From: Streptomyces sp. Alt3
GTDB lineage: Bacteria > Actinomycetota > Actinomycetes > Streptomycetales > Streptomycetaceae
Direction: 5' to 3'
Length of the DNA: 64,000 bases
Assembly (NCBI RefSeq): GCF_030719215.1
Contig: NZ_CP120983.1
Span: forward strand, 5,022,001 to 5,086,000
Below, one piece after another: positions 7,938 to 16,813 of the stretch. The notes under the pieces were generated by a model, which made no database searches, was not told where the DNA came from, and worked only from the letters and a program-made list of their open reading frames with translations. The stretch's first letter is position 1. Each line of letters begins with the position of its first letter. A program made the position numbers and the translations under genes.

Positions 7938-9577
7938 ATGCACCATCTGATTCCGGCGCCCCTGCGCACCGCCGGCGACGACGGCCGGGAACTCCTCCTG
8001 GACGCGTCCACCACGATCACGGCCGGCCCCGGTACCGAGGGCACGGAACGCTGGCTGCGCTCCACCCTCGGGGCGGCCTACGGCCTGCCGTTCGCCCCCG
8101 CGGCCGCGGGGGCCGAGGAGGCCGCGAACACCGTCGAGCTGCGCGTCGACCCCGCCCTGGAGCCCGAGGGCTACCGGCTCACCGTGCGACCCGCCCGGGG
8201 CGTGCTGATCACCGGCGGGAGCCCCGCCGGGGTGTTCTGGGCGGCACAGACCCTCCGTCAGCTCCTCGGCCCCGAGGCGTTCCGTCGTGCGCAGCCGGCC
8301 CCGCCGCGCGCCCCCGCCTTCCCGCCACGGACATCGAGGACGGCCCGCGCTTCGGCTGGCGCGGTCTGATGCTCGACGTGGCACGGCACTTCACGCCCAA
8401 GGACGGCGTGCTGCGCATGCTCGACCTGCTGGCCGCGCACAAACTGAACGTCTTCCATTTCCACCTCACCGACGACCAGGGCTGGCGCGTCGAGATCAAG
8501 CGCTTCCCCCGCCTCACGGAGGTCGGAGCCTGGCGCGCGCGGACCAAATACGGCCACCGCGCGTCGGAACTCTGGGACGAGACACCGCACGGCGGCTTCT
8601 ACACCCAGGACGACATCCGCGAAATCGTCGCCTACGCCGCCGAACGCCATATCCGGGTCGTCCCCGAAATCGACATCCCGGGCCACTCGCAGGCAGCCAT
8701 CAGCGCCTATCCGGAACTCGGCAACACCGACGTCATCGACACCACCGCCCTTTCCGTGTGGGACACCTGGGGCGTCAATCCGAACGTACTCGCCCCCACC
8801 GACAACACCCTGAGCTTCTTCGAGGGCGTCTTCGAGGAACTGCTCGGCCTCTTCCCGGCCGACACCTCGCCGTTCATCCATGTCGGCGGTGACGAATGCC
8901 CCAAGGAACAGTGGAAGCAGTCGCCCACCGCGCAGGCCCGCATCGCGGAACTCGGGCTGGAGGACGAGGACGAACTCCAGTCGTGGTTCATCCGCCACTT
9001 CGACCGCTGGCTCACCGACCGGGGCCGCCGGCTGATCGGCTGGGACGAGATCCTGGAGGGCGGCATCGCCGACGGCGCCGCGGTGTCGTCCTGGCGGGGT
9101 TACGCGGGCGGGATCGCCGCCGCCGAGTCCGGGCACGACGTGGTGATGTGCCCCGAGCAGCAGGTGTATCTGGACCACCGTCAGGACGGCGGCCCCGACG
9201 AGCCGATGCCCATCGGGTTCGTCCGCACCCTGGAGGACGTCTACCGCTTCGAGCCCGTGCCGCCAGGCATCTCCGAGGAGGCGGCCGGGCACATCATGGG
9301 CACCCAGGCGAACGTGTGGACCGAGGTCATGCAGAACCGGCAGCGCGTCGACTACCAGGTCTTCCCGCGGCTCGCCGCCTTCGCCGAGGTCGCCTGGTCC
9401 CGGCTCCCGGCTTCCGGTGAGCGGGACTTCGCCGGTTTCGAAGGCCGGATGGAGACGCACTACGCCCGGCTCGACGCCCTGGGCGTCGACTACCGGCCGC
9501 ACGCGGGCCCGCTTCCGTGGCAACGCCGGCCCGGCATCCTGGGTCGCCCGATCGAGGGACCACCCCCGATCGTGTGA
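7938..9577 (+). pseudogene. GH20 beta-N-acetylhexosaminidase, interrupted by a single-base frameshift
   Basis: Removes terminal N-acetylhexosamine from chito-oligosaccharides. Frame one (7938 to about 8291) gives the N-terminal GH20b-like domain ending ...GPEAFRRA. The catalytic domain (DIEDGPRFGWRGLMLDVARHF, then FIHVGGDECPKEQW with the Asp-Glu catalytic pair) is in the -1 frame. Adding one G at about 8289-8292 restores a continuous protein of about 546 residues. The catalytic part is otherwise intact and has its own ATG at 8369. No signal peptide is seen, so a cytoplasmic enzyme acting on imported oligosaccharides is likely. It may be a genuine null or a sequencing error. Confidence 0.88.
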
Positions 9578-9826
9578 CCCGCGCCCCACATCCCGGCCAG
9601 GGGAACCGAATAAGTCGTACGAACTCTCCGAAGAGGTGCAATTCGTACGTCGGGAAGAAGCTTTGGCAAAGGTGACTTTTCCCCTGGTCGGGGACGGAAT
9701 CTCCCTTCGTGGACCCTCGCGTCGGACAGCCCGGAAGATGTGCCAGAGTTGCCACGTCCCGGCCGTGAGCACGTACCGTACGGCGGACAGGCGGGACTGC
9801 CGGGACACCGGGAAGGGGCAGCTGGG
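9578..9826 (+). promoter_or_regulatory. Promoter region of molybdenum-hydroxylase-like operon
   Basis: A 249-nt gap with no gene. It contains CGTACGAA at 9617-9624 and its complement TTCGTACG at 9643-9650 as an 8-bp interrupted inverted repeat. This could be an operator or a hairpin for the upstream transcript. A GGAAGGGG ribosome binding site precedes the TTG start at 9827. Confidence 0.4.
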
Positions 9827-10723
9827 TTGACCACGCACGCACCGCAGGCGACGCAGTCGGTGACGCTGCCGGCCTCGCTCGACGAGGCCGTGGCGGCTCT
9901 GGGCGCCATGCCCGCCGCCGTTCCCGTGGCCGGCGGCACGGACCTCATGTCGGCCGTCAACAAGGGCCTGCTGCGGCCCTCGGGACTGGTCGGCCTCGGC
10001 CGGATCAGCGAGCTCCGCGGCTGGCACTACCAGGACGGCCACGCCCTGCTCGGCGCCGGTCTCACCCATGCGCGCATGGGACGGCCCGACTTCGCCGCGC
10101 TGATCCCCGCACTGGCCGCCTCCGCGCGCGCCGCGGGCCCGCCCCAGATCCGTAACGCCGGGACGCTCGGCGGCAACATCGCCACAGCGGCGCCGACCGG
10201 TGACGCCCTGCCGGTGCTCGCCGCCCTGGAGGCCGAACTGGTCATCGCGGGCGCCGGGGGCTCCCGCCGTGAGATTCCCGTCTCACACCTGCTGGCGGGC
10301 CGCGAGATGCTCGAACCCGCCGAGCTGATCGGCTTCGTCCGCGTGCCGCTCCTGCACGCCCCACAGGTCTTCCTCAAGGCGACCGGCCGCACCGGTCCCG
10401 GCCGGGCCACCGCCTCCGTCGCGATCGTCCTGGACCCGGCCCGGCGCGGAGTGCGCTGCGCGGTCGGCGCGATCGCCCCGATGCCGCTGCGGCCGCTGGA
10501 GGCCGAGCGCTGGATCGCCTCCCTGATCGACTGGGACGGCGAACGCGGCCTGGCCCCCGACGCGCTGGCCGCCTTCGGCGAGTACGTCGCAGCGGCCTGC
10601 ATCCCGGACCAGGCTCCACCGGACGACGGGAGCGAGGCACCTCCGCTGTCGCCCGCCGTCCTGCACCTGCGGCGCACGGTCGCCGCGCTCGCCCGACGCG
10701 CACTGGGGAGGGCACTGTCGTGA
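9827..10723 (+). CDS. FAD-binding subunit of molybdenum hydroxylase-like enzyme (CoxM/XdhB type)
   Basis: Medium subunit of the xanthine dehydrogenase/CO dehydrogenase superfamily, passing electrons from FeS centres to FAD. VAGGTDLMSAVNKGLL holds the AGGTD flavin-binding motif, and RNAGTLGGNIATAAPTGDALPVL holds the TLGGN motif. I chose TTG at 9827 (298 residues) because it follows GGAAGGGG and sits at the usual N-terminal position; upstream in-frame codons lack similarity. It overlaps the next gene by GTGA, so the pair is translationally coupled. Confidence 0.92.
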   Translation: MTTHAPQATQSVTLPASLDEAVAALGAMPAAVPVAGGTDLMSAVNKGLLRPSGLVGLGRISELRGWHYQDGHALLGAGLTHARMGRPDFAALIPALAASARAAGPPQIRNAGTLGGNIATAAPTGDALPVLAALEAELVIAGAGGSRREIPVSHLLAGREMLEPAELIGFVRVPLLHAPQVFLKATGRTGPGRATASVAIVLDPARRGVRCAVGAIAPMPLRPLEAERWIASLIDWDGERGLAPDALAAFGEYVAAACIPDQAPPDDGSEAPPLSPAVLHLRRTVAALARRALGRALS

Positions 10724-12291
10724 GCAATGAAGAGAACCCCGAGCAGCAGCACGGGCAGCCCGACCCGTACGCCGGCTGGACACCGACCCCGCAGGGCGGT
10801 GAGTACGACGCCGAGGCGACCGCCTTCGTCCACCTGCCCCCGGAGGACCTCGCGGCCCTCGGGAACGACCCGCTGGCCGCCCCCGGCCACAGCTACGTGC
10901 CGCCGATGATCCTGCCGCTGACCCCGGCGGCGGGTCTCGACCCCGCGGCGACGGGCAGCTGGGTCGTGCAGACGCAGAGCCAGCAGGAGAGGGCCGCCGA
11001 CCGGTCCGCGAACGCCGAGGCCGCGCCGGAGACCGTGCACTGGCCCGACCCGAACCAGCAGCAGGACCCGTACCAGCAGCCGTACCCGGACACCTCGCAG
11101 TACGCGCAGACGTCGTCCACCACGGCCCAGTGGAACTTCACCGAGGCCGTCCCCGAGCCGGAGCCGGCCCCGGAGCCCGCCGGCCACACCGGCGAGTGGA
11201 CCATCCCGGTCGCCAACGGTGACCTCCCGGAGGAGTCCGGCGAGTTCGCCGCCTCCGCGATGGCCTCCCAGTGGTACGCGGACGCGCCCCCGGCAACTCT
11301 GCCGGGCGGGGCCCCCGCGCCCTGGGCGACGCAGGAGCGGCCGGCCGAGCCCGTGCCCGCCGCGGAGGAGGCCCACGCGGGGTCCCCGGAGCCCGTGGAG
11401 GCCCTGGACGCCCCGGAGGCCACCGAGGCACCCCAGGAGACTCGGCAGGCCCCTGAGACGGCCCCGCAGGCCCCCGGACCCGAGGAGCCCGCGGAGGTTC
11501 CCGTCGGGGATGTCCCCGTCATGGAGGCCCCCGTCGCCGAGGCCCCCGCGGCCGAGGCACCGGAGGCGGCGCCCGAGGCGGAACGCGCGCAGGACCCCGA
11601 ACCCACCCCGGGTCCCGAACCCACCCCGGGTCCCGAACCCACCCCCGAGCACGAGCTCGTGCCCCCCGAGGAGAGCACCGCTCCCGTCCTGCCGGACGGC
11701 CCCAGCGAGCACCCCTCGACCTCGTACCTCCTCCATGTGAACGGTGCGGACCGCCCCGTCAGCGACGCCTGGATCGGCGAGTCGCTCCTGTACGTGCTCC
11801 GCGAACGCCTCGGCCTCGCCGGCGCCAAGGACGGCTGCTCGCAGGGCGAGTGCGGAGCCTGCAACGTCCAGGTCGACGGACGCCTGGTGGCCTCCTGCCT
11901 GGTCCCCGCCGCCACGACGGCCGGCAGCGAGGTCCGCACCGTCGAGGGCCTCGCGGTGGACGGCGAACCGTCCGACGTGCAGCGGGCCCTGGCCGACTGC
12001 GGGGCCGTCCAGTGCGGTTTCTGCATCCCGGGCATGGCGATGACGGTCCACGACCTCCTGGAGGGCAACCACGCCCCCAGCGAGCTGGAGACCCGGCAGG
12101 CGCTGTGCGGCAACCTCTGCCGGTGTTCCGGCTACCGGGGTGTGCTCGACGCCGTACGCGACGTCGTCGCGGCCCGGGAGGCGACCGCCGAGACGGAGGC
12201 CACCGCACCGGACGACGCCGAACCGCGCATCCCGCACCAGGCCGCGCCCGGTGAGGGCGGCGTCCAGACGCACGAGGGAGACGTCCGGTGA
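10720..12291 (+). CDS. [2Fe-2S] subunit of molybdenum hydroxylase-like enzyme with long disordered N-terminal extension
   Basis: The last 190 residues are an ordinary CoxS/XdhC-type small subunit. A plant-ferredoxin cluster has CSQGECGACNVQVDG and a distal cysteine in VASC. The second domain has CGFCIPGMAM and CGNLCRCSGY. The first 330 residues or so are Pro/Glu/Ala-rich, low complexity and without a recognisable fold, including a repeated PEPTPG unit at about 11597-11650. Family members are normally 150-200 residues, so 523 is unusual. The start overlaps the preceding gene, and the stop overlaps a 27-codon ORF. Confidence 0.9.
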   Translation: MSNEENPEQQHGQPDPYAGWTPTPQGGEYDAEATAFVHLPPEDLAALGNDPLAAPGHSYVPPMILPLTPAAGLDPAATGSWVVQTQSQQERAADRSANAEAAPETVHWPDPNQQQDPYQQPYPDTSQYAQTSSTTAQWNFTEAVPEPEPAPEPAGHTGEWTIPVANGDLPEESGEFAASAMASQWYADAPPATLPGGAPAPWATQERPAEPVPAAEEAHAGSPEPVEALDAPEATEAPQETRQAPETAPQAPGPEEPAEVPVGDVPVMEAPVAEAPAAEAPEAAPEAERAQDPEPTPGPEPTPGPEPTPEHELVPPEESTAPVLPDGPSEHPSTSYLLHVNGADRPVSDAWIGESLLYVLRERLGLAGAKDGCSQGECGACNVQVDGRLVASCLVPAATTAGSEVRTVEGLAVDGEPSDVQRALADCGAVQCGFCIPGMAMTVHDLLEGNHAPSELETRQALCGNLCRCSGYRGVLDAVRDVVAAREATAETEATAPDDAEPRIPHQAAPGEGGVQTHEGDVR

Positions 12292-12371
12292 ACTCCGTGG
12301 CGTCCCCCGCACGACCGGTCACCCCCGACGACAGCCGTAGCAGCGGAGCGAACGACAAGGAGGCGGCGTGA
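12288..12371 (+). CDS. 27-codon ORF coupling two subunit genes
   Basis: GTG at 12288 overlaps the stop of the [2Fe-2S] subunit gene as GTGA. The frame stays open for 27 codons, and its TGA overlaps the GTG start of the large subunit at 12368, again as GTGA. The internal GACAAGGAGG supplies the ribosome binding site for the large subunit. The peptide is Ser/Pro/Asp-rich with no motif. A role as a ribosome relay rather than a functional peptide is inference. Confidence 0.45.
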   Translation: MNSVASPARPVTPDDSRSSGANDKEAA

Positions 12372-14701
12372 CCAGCGACGCAGCCACCGCGACCACCACC
12401 ACGCGGACCACACCGCAGTCCGAGGGCGCGGAACCGGAGAAGGAAGTGCCCGCGCTCGGGCTGGGCGCCTCGCTGCCGCCCGCCGACACCCGCGCCAAGA
12501 CCGAGGGCACGTTCCCCTACGCAGCCGACCTGTGGGCCGAAGGGCTGCTGTGGGCGTCGATGCTGCGCTCCCCGCACCCGCACGCGCGCATCCTGTCGAT
12601 CGACACGACCGCCGCCGTCGCCATGCCGGGGGTACGCGCGGTCGTCACGCACGAGGACATCCCCGGAGACGGTTCGTACGGCCGCCGGGTCGTCGACCGG
12701 CCCGTGTTCGCCTCCGACCTCGTACGCCACCACGGTGAGGCGATCGCCGCGGTCGCGGCGGACCACCCCGACACGGCCAGGCTGGCCGCCGCGGCGATCG
12801 CCGTCGAGTACGAGGTGCTCGAACCGGTCACCGACCCCGAGAAGGCCTTCGCCGCCGAACCCCTGCACCCCGACGGCAACCTCATCCGCCACATCCCGCT
12901 GCGCTACGGCGACCCGGACACCGTCGGCGAGGTCATCGTCGAGGGCCTGTACCGCATCGGCCGCCAGGACCCGGCCCCGATCGGCGCCGAGGCCGGCCTC
13001 GCCGTGCCGCGCCCCGACGGGGGCGTCGAGCTCTACACGGCGTCCACCGACCCGCACACCGACCGCGACCTGGCCGCCGCCTGCTTCGGCCTCGACCCCG
13101 AGCACGTCAAGGTCGTCGTGACCGGTGTCCCCGGAGCGACCGGCGACCGGGAGGACCCCGGCTTCCAGATCCCGCTCGGCCTGCTCGCCCTGCACACCGG
13201 CTGCCCCGTCAAGCTGGCCGCCACCCGCGAGGAGTCCTTCCTCGGGCACGCCCACCGCCACCCGACCCTGCTGCGCTACCGCCACCACGCGGACGCGGAG
13301 GGCAGGCTGGTCAAGGTCGAGGCGCAGATCCTCCTCGACGCGGGCGCCTACGCGGACTCCTCGTCCGAGTCCCTCGCCGCCGCCGTGGCCTTCGCCTGCG
13401 GCCCGTACGTCGTCCCGCACGCCTTCATCGAGGGCTGGGCGGTCCGTACGAACAACCCGCCGTCCGGGCACGTCCGGGGCGAGGGCGCGATGCAGGTCTG
13501 CGCCGCCTACGAGGGCCAGATGGACAAGCTGGCGGCGAAGCTGGGCATCGACCCGGTCGAGCTCCGGCTGCGCAACGCCCTGTCCACGGGAGACATCCTC
13601 CCCACCAGCCAGACGGTGACCTGCCCCGCCCCCGTCGCCGAACTCCTCGGCGAACTGCGCGACTTCCCGCTGCCCGCGCTCCCCAAGGACGCCCCGGAGG
13701 ACGACTGGCTGCTCCCGGGCGGCCCGGAGGGCGCCGGGGAGCCCGGGGCGGTCCGCAGGGGAGTCGGCTACGCCCTGGGCATGGTCCACATGCTCGGGGC
13801 CGAGGGGGCCGACGAGGTCTCCACGGCCACGGTGCGGGTCCACGACGGTGTCGCCACCGTCATCTGCGCTGCCGTCGAGACCGGCCAGGGATTCACCACG
13901 CTCGCCCGGCAGATCGTCCAGGAGACGCTGGGTGTCGAAGAGGTCCACGTGGCGGCGGTGGACACCGACCAGCCTCCCGCGGGCCCCGCGACGCACGGCC
14001 GCCACACCTGGGTCTCGGGCGGTGCGGTCGAACGCGCCGCCAGGATGGTCCGCACACAGCTCCTCCAGCCGCTGGCCCACAAGTTCGGCATGTCCACCGA
14101 GCTCCTCCAGATCGCCGACGGGAAGATCACCTCCTACGACGGTGTGCTGTCCACGACGGTCACCGAGGCCATGGACGGCAAGGAACTCTGGGCCACCGCC
14201 CAGTGCCGCCCCCACCCCACCGAACCCCTGGACGAGTCCGGGCAGGGCGACGCGTTCGTGGGTCTGGCCTTCTGCGCGGTCCGCGCGGTGGTCGACGTCG
14301 ACATCGAGCTCGGCTCGGTCCGGGTGGTCGAGATGGCCGTCGCCCAGGACGTCGGCCGGATCCTCAACCCGTCGCAGCTGGCGACCCGCATCGAGGCGGG
14401 CGTCACGCAGGGCATCGGCGCGGCACTCACGGAGAACCTCCGCACCGCCCGCGGACTGATCCGGCACCCGGACCTCACCGGGTACGCGCTCCCGACGGCC
14501 CTGGACGCGCCGGACATCCGCATCGTCAAGCTGATCGAGGAACGCGACGTGGTGGCCCCCTTCGGCGCCAAGCCGGCCTCGGCGGTCCCGGTGGTCACGT
14601 CCCCTGCCGCGGTCGCCTCGGCGGTCCGTGCCGCGACGGGCCGCCCGGTCAACCGCCTTCCGATCCGCCCCCAGGCGGCGGTGGCCACGCCCAAGTCCTG
14701 A
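12368..14701 (+). CDS. Molybdopterin-binding large subunit, xanthine dehydrogenase family
   Basis: A 777-residue catalytic-subunit homologue of the molybdenum hydroxylase family. N-terminal ald/xdh domain (RAKTEGTFPYAADL, ML RSPHPHARI), then cofactor-binding blocks such as VRGEGAMQVCAAYE and GQGFTTLARQIVQE. Near residues 732-740 the sequence reads FGAKPASAV where family members usually have FGAKGVGEP, so the conserved active-site glutamate appears to be missing. It is last in the FAD-FeS-Mo operon. The substrate is unknown, and activity may be altered or lost. A hairpin follows. Confidence 0.9.
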   Translation: MTSDAATATTTTRTTPQSEGAEPEKEVPALGLGASLPPADTRAKTEGTFPYAADLWAEGLLWASMLRSPHPHARILSIDTTAAVAMPGVRAVVTHEDIPGDGSYGRRVVDRPVFASDLVRHHGEAIAAVAADHPDTARLAAAAIAVEYEVLEPVTDPEKAFAAEPLHPDGNLIRHIPLRYGDPDTVGEVIVEGLYRIGRQDPAPIGAEAGLAVPRPDGGVELYTASTDPHTDRDLAAACFGLDPEHVKVVVTGVPGATGDREDPGFQIPLGLLALHTGCPVKLAATREESFLGHAHRHPTLLRYRHHADAEGRLVKVEAQILLDAGAYADSSSESLAAAVAFACGPYVVPHAFIEGWAVRTNNPPSGHVRGEGAMQVCAAYEGQMDKLAAKLGIDPVELRLRNALSTGDILPTSQTVTCPAPVAELLGELRDFPLPALPKDAPEDDWLLPGGPEGAGEPGAVRRGVGYALGMVHMLGAEGADEVSTATVRVHDGVATVICAAVETGQGFTTLARQIVQETLGVEEVHVAAVDTDQPPAGPATHGRHTWVSGGAVERAARMVRTQLLQPLAHKFGMSTELLQIADGKITSYDGVLSTTVTEAMDGKELWATAQCRPHPTEPLDESGQGDAFVGLAFCAVRAVVDVDIELGSVRVVEMAVAQDVGRILNPSQLATRIEAGVTQGIGAALTENLRTARGLIRHPDLTGYALPTALDAPDIRIVKLIEERDVVAPFGAKPASAVPVVTSPAAVASAVRAATGRPVNRLPIRPQAAVATPKS

Positions 14702-14703
14702 GC

Positions 14704-14737
14704 GGGGGCGGCGCCTCGCTCAGCAGGCGCCGTCCCC
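14704..14737 (+). terminator. Stem-loop after molybdenum hydroxylase-like operon
   Basis: A 13-bp stem with one wobble, arms 14704-14716 and 14725-14737, immediately after the large-subunit stop. Confidence 0.65.
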
Positions 14738-15300
14738 GACGGTGGCGGTGACGTCGTACTCGGTCAGGGTGCTGCCCGGCGTGGTCCCCCGTGGATCCGC
14801 TGATCACGTGCCCGGACAAGGGGCCGGATCCTACGTCCGCGCCCGGTGGCGGCAACGGCGCGGCGCCGGGCGGATGTTCCGCGCCGGCGCCGTGGGTGGA
14901 GACCGTGACCGGAATCGAACCGGTGTAACTCGAGTTGCAGTCGAGCCCCTGAGCCTCTCGGGCACACGGTCGAGGTGGTGTCGCTCTCCCCGTGCTCACG
15001 ACCGTACGGCCGGGGCGCTGGCACCTCAAGGGACGCGGGCCTGCCGCAACGTGACTGCCACACGCCGTTCATGAACGACGGCAGGGCCGAGCCGCGACTC
15101 TCCGCGGCAGCGCTCGCGCACGCCCGGACACGGCAACGCCCGCCCTCGTGCTCAAGGGCGGTGGGCGGGGTGCGACGCGACCGCCGTACCGCCTTCCCGT
15201 ACACGGGCCGGGCGAAGCTCCGGTCGTACGACCAAGGGACCAGCCGGATACCGCCCACCGACAGGGGTCACCCGCCATTGCGGCCCTTACTCTGGGGCTC
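14738..15300. other. Intergenic DNA around tRNA-Cys
   Basis: No intact protein gene is seen apart from the tRNA. A short minus-strand frame ending at 14720 reads like a protein C terminus (TLTEYDVTATVGDGAC) but is closed by a stop 28 codons upstream; it may be a relic. 14972-15300 should hold the tRNA promoter and the MFS gene promoter. Confidence 0.4.
14897..14971 (-). tRNA. tRNA-Cys (anticodon GCA)
   Basis: A 75-nt cloverleaf with encoded CCA. Acceptor GACCGTG pairs with CACGGTC. The D stem is CCC/GGG, the anticodon stem CTCGA/TCGAG with loop CTGCAAC giving GCA, the variable loop TTAC, and the T arm ACCGG-TTCGATT-CCGGT. All stems pair perfectly. The acceptor stem starts GACC rather than the GG I associate with the main Streptomyces tRNA-Cys, so this may be a second gene. 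Confidence 0.9.
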
Positions 15301-16770
15301 ATGACTGCCCTGGAACCCCGTGACGCCGAGGTCACGGCCGCCCTCGTGGAGACGACCACCGCACCCGTTCCCGCAGAGGGCGTGCTCGGGCGTACGTACA
15401 GGGCTCTCAGCATCGGCATCGTGTCCGTCGTCCTGCTCATCGCCTTCGAGGCGACCGCCGTCGGTACGGCCATGCCGGTCGCCGCCCGCGAGCTGCACGG
15501 CATCCCGCTCTACGCGTTCGCGTTCTCCGCGTACTTCACGACCAGCCTCTTCGCCATGGTGCTCTCCGGGCAGTGGGCCGACCGGCGCGGGCCGCTCGCG
15601 CCGCTGGCCACGGGGATCGGCGCGTTCGGGGTGGGGCTGCTGCTCTCCGGTACCGCGGGCGGTATGTGGACGTTCATCGCGGGCCGGGCCGTCCAGGGCA
15701 TCGGCGGCGGTCTCGTGATCGTGGCGCTCTACGTGGTCATCGGGCGCGCCTATCCCGAGAGGATCCGGCCGGGCATCATGGCCGCGTTCTCGGCCGCCTG
15801 GATCGTGCCGTCCGTCGTCGGGCCGCTCGCCTCGGGGACCGTGACCGAGCACCTGGGGTGGCGCTGGGTCTTCGTGGGCATCCCGGTGCTCATCCTCCTG
15901 CCCCTCGGCCTCGCCCTGCCCGCGATCCGGCGGATGGCGGGCGGCCCCGCCGACGCGGAGGCCGCGGCGGAGCCCCTCGACGCCCGCCGCATCCGGCTCG
16001 CGCTCGGGATCTCGGCCGGTGCCGGGTTGCTCCAGTACGCGGGGCAGGAACTGAGGTGGCTGTCCCTGGTCCCGGCGCTCGCCGGGGCCGCCCTGCTCGT
16101 CCCCGCCGTGCGCGGACTGCTGCCCCGGGGCACCATGCGTGCGGCGCGGGGACTGCCCGCGGTGATCCTGCTCCGGGGGATCGCAGCCGGTTCGTTCATC
16201 GTCGCCGAGTCCTTCGTCCCGCTGATGCTGGTGACCCAGCGCGGGCTGTCCCCGACCCTCGCCGGCCTCTCCCTGGCGGCGGGCGGTCTGACCTGGGCGC
16301 TCGGCTCGTGGGTCCTGGCCCGGCCCCGGCTGGAGCAGCACCGGGGCGCTCTCATGGTGATGGGCATGGTGCTCGTGACAGCGGCGATCGTCGCCGCGCC
16401 GAGCGTGCTCATCGAGGCGGTGCCGGTCTGGACCCTGGCCGCGGTCTGGGGCGTCGGATGCTTCGGCATGGGCATCGTGATCGCGTCGACGAGCGTGCTG
16501 CTGCTGAAGCTGTCCGCGCCGCAGGACGCGGGGGCGAACTCCGCCGCCCTGCAGATCTCCGACGGGCTCGCCAACGTGCTGCTGCTCGCGGCGGGTGGCG
16601 CGGCCTTCGCCGCCCTCGGAGGTGGCGCGGTGGGCGCGGCGGCGCACGGTGCCGTGGGTGGAGGCACGGCAGCGGCGCATCCGGGCGCCTTCACCGTCGT
16701 CTTCCTGCCGATGGCGGCGGTGGCGCTGGTGGGGGTGTGGGTGGCGAGCCGGGTGCAACCCCACGAATAG
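15301..16770 (+). CDS. MFS transporter (drug exporter type)
   Basis: A 489-residue integral membrane protein of the major facilitator superfamily. It has repeated hydrophobic segments from about residue 35 on. The motif-A region reads SGQWADRRGPLAPL, after the segment IAFEATAVGTAMPVAARELHG, which resembles DHA2-type exporters. I chose ATG at 15301 because the preceding in-frame stretch is not protein-like. Substrate unknown. It is monocistronic and followed by a toxin-antitoxin pair. Confidence 0.9.
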   Translation: MTALEPRDAEVTAALVETTTAPVPAEGVLGRTYRALSIGIVSVVLLIAFEATAVGTAMPVAARELHGIPLYAFAFSAYFTTSLFAMVLSGQWADRRGPLAPLATGIGAFGVGLLLSGTAGGMWTFIAGRAVQGIGGGLVIVALYVVIGRAYPERIRPGIMAAFSAAWIVPSVVGPLASGTVTEHLGWRWVFVGIPVLILLPLGLALPAIRRMAGGPADAEAAAEPLDARRIRLALGISAGAGLLQYAGQELRWLSLVPALAGAALLVPAVRGLLPRGTMRAARGLPAVILLRGIAAGSFIVAESFVPLMLVTQRGLSPTLAGLSLAAGGLTWALGSWVLARPRLEQHRGALMVMGMVLVTAAIVAAPSVLIEAVPVWTLAAVWGVGCFGMGIVIASTSVLLLKLSAPQDAGANSAALQISDGLANVLLLAAGGAAFAALGGGAVGAAAHGAVGGGTAAAHPGAFTVVFLPMAAVALVGVWVASRVQPHE

Positions 16771-16773
16771 ACA

Positions 16774-16804
16774 ATGGTACTGATGTGACCCCACGCGATG
16801 GTAC
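16774..16804 (+). promoter_or_regulatory. Repeated ATGGTAC elements before toxin-antitoxin pair
   Basis: ATGGTAC occurs at 16774-16780 and again at 16798-16804, with a related TTGGTATGG at 16810-16818. Ribbon-helix-helix antitoxins usually bind such short direct repeats over their own promoter. Autoregulation here is inference. Confidence 0.45.
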
Positions 16805-16813
16805 CGTTTTGGT

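Noticed and set aside
9740..9826. Upstream in-frame extension of the FAD-binding subunit
   Set aside because: It has no family similarity, and the TTG at 9827 has a good ribosome binding site.
10027..12312. Long minus-strand open frame of 761 codons opposite the FAD and [2Fe-2S] subunit genes
   Set aside because: Arg/Gly-rich translation without family features; a by-product of third-position GC bias on the real strand. The same applies to the long antisense frames at 4693-5793, 5490-7097, 8258-10069, 11759-14467, 15268-16794, 36057-38189 and 42248-43996.
14720..14800. Minus-strand frame ending in TLTEYDVTATVGDGAC
   Set aside because: Looks like a protein C terminus but is closed by a stop after about 28 codons, with no start or ribosome binding site; too little to call a gene.
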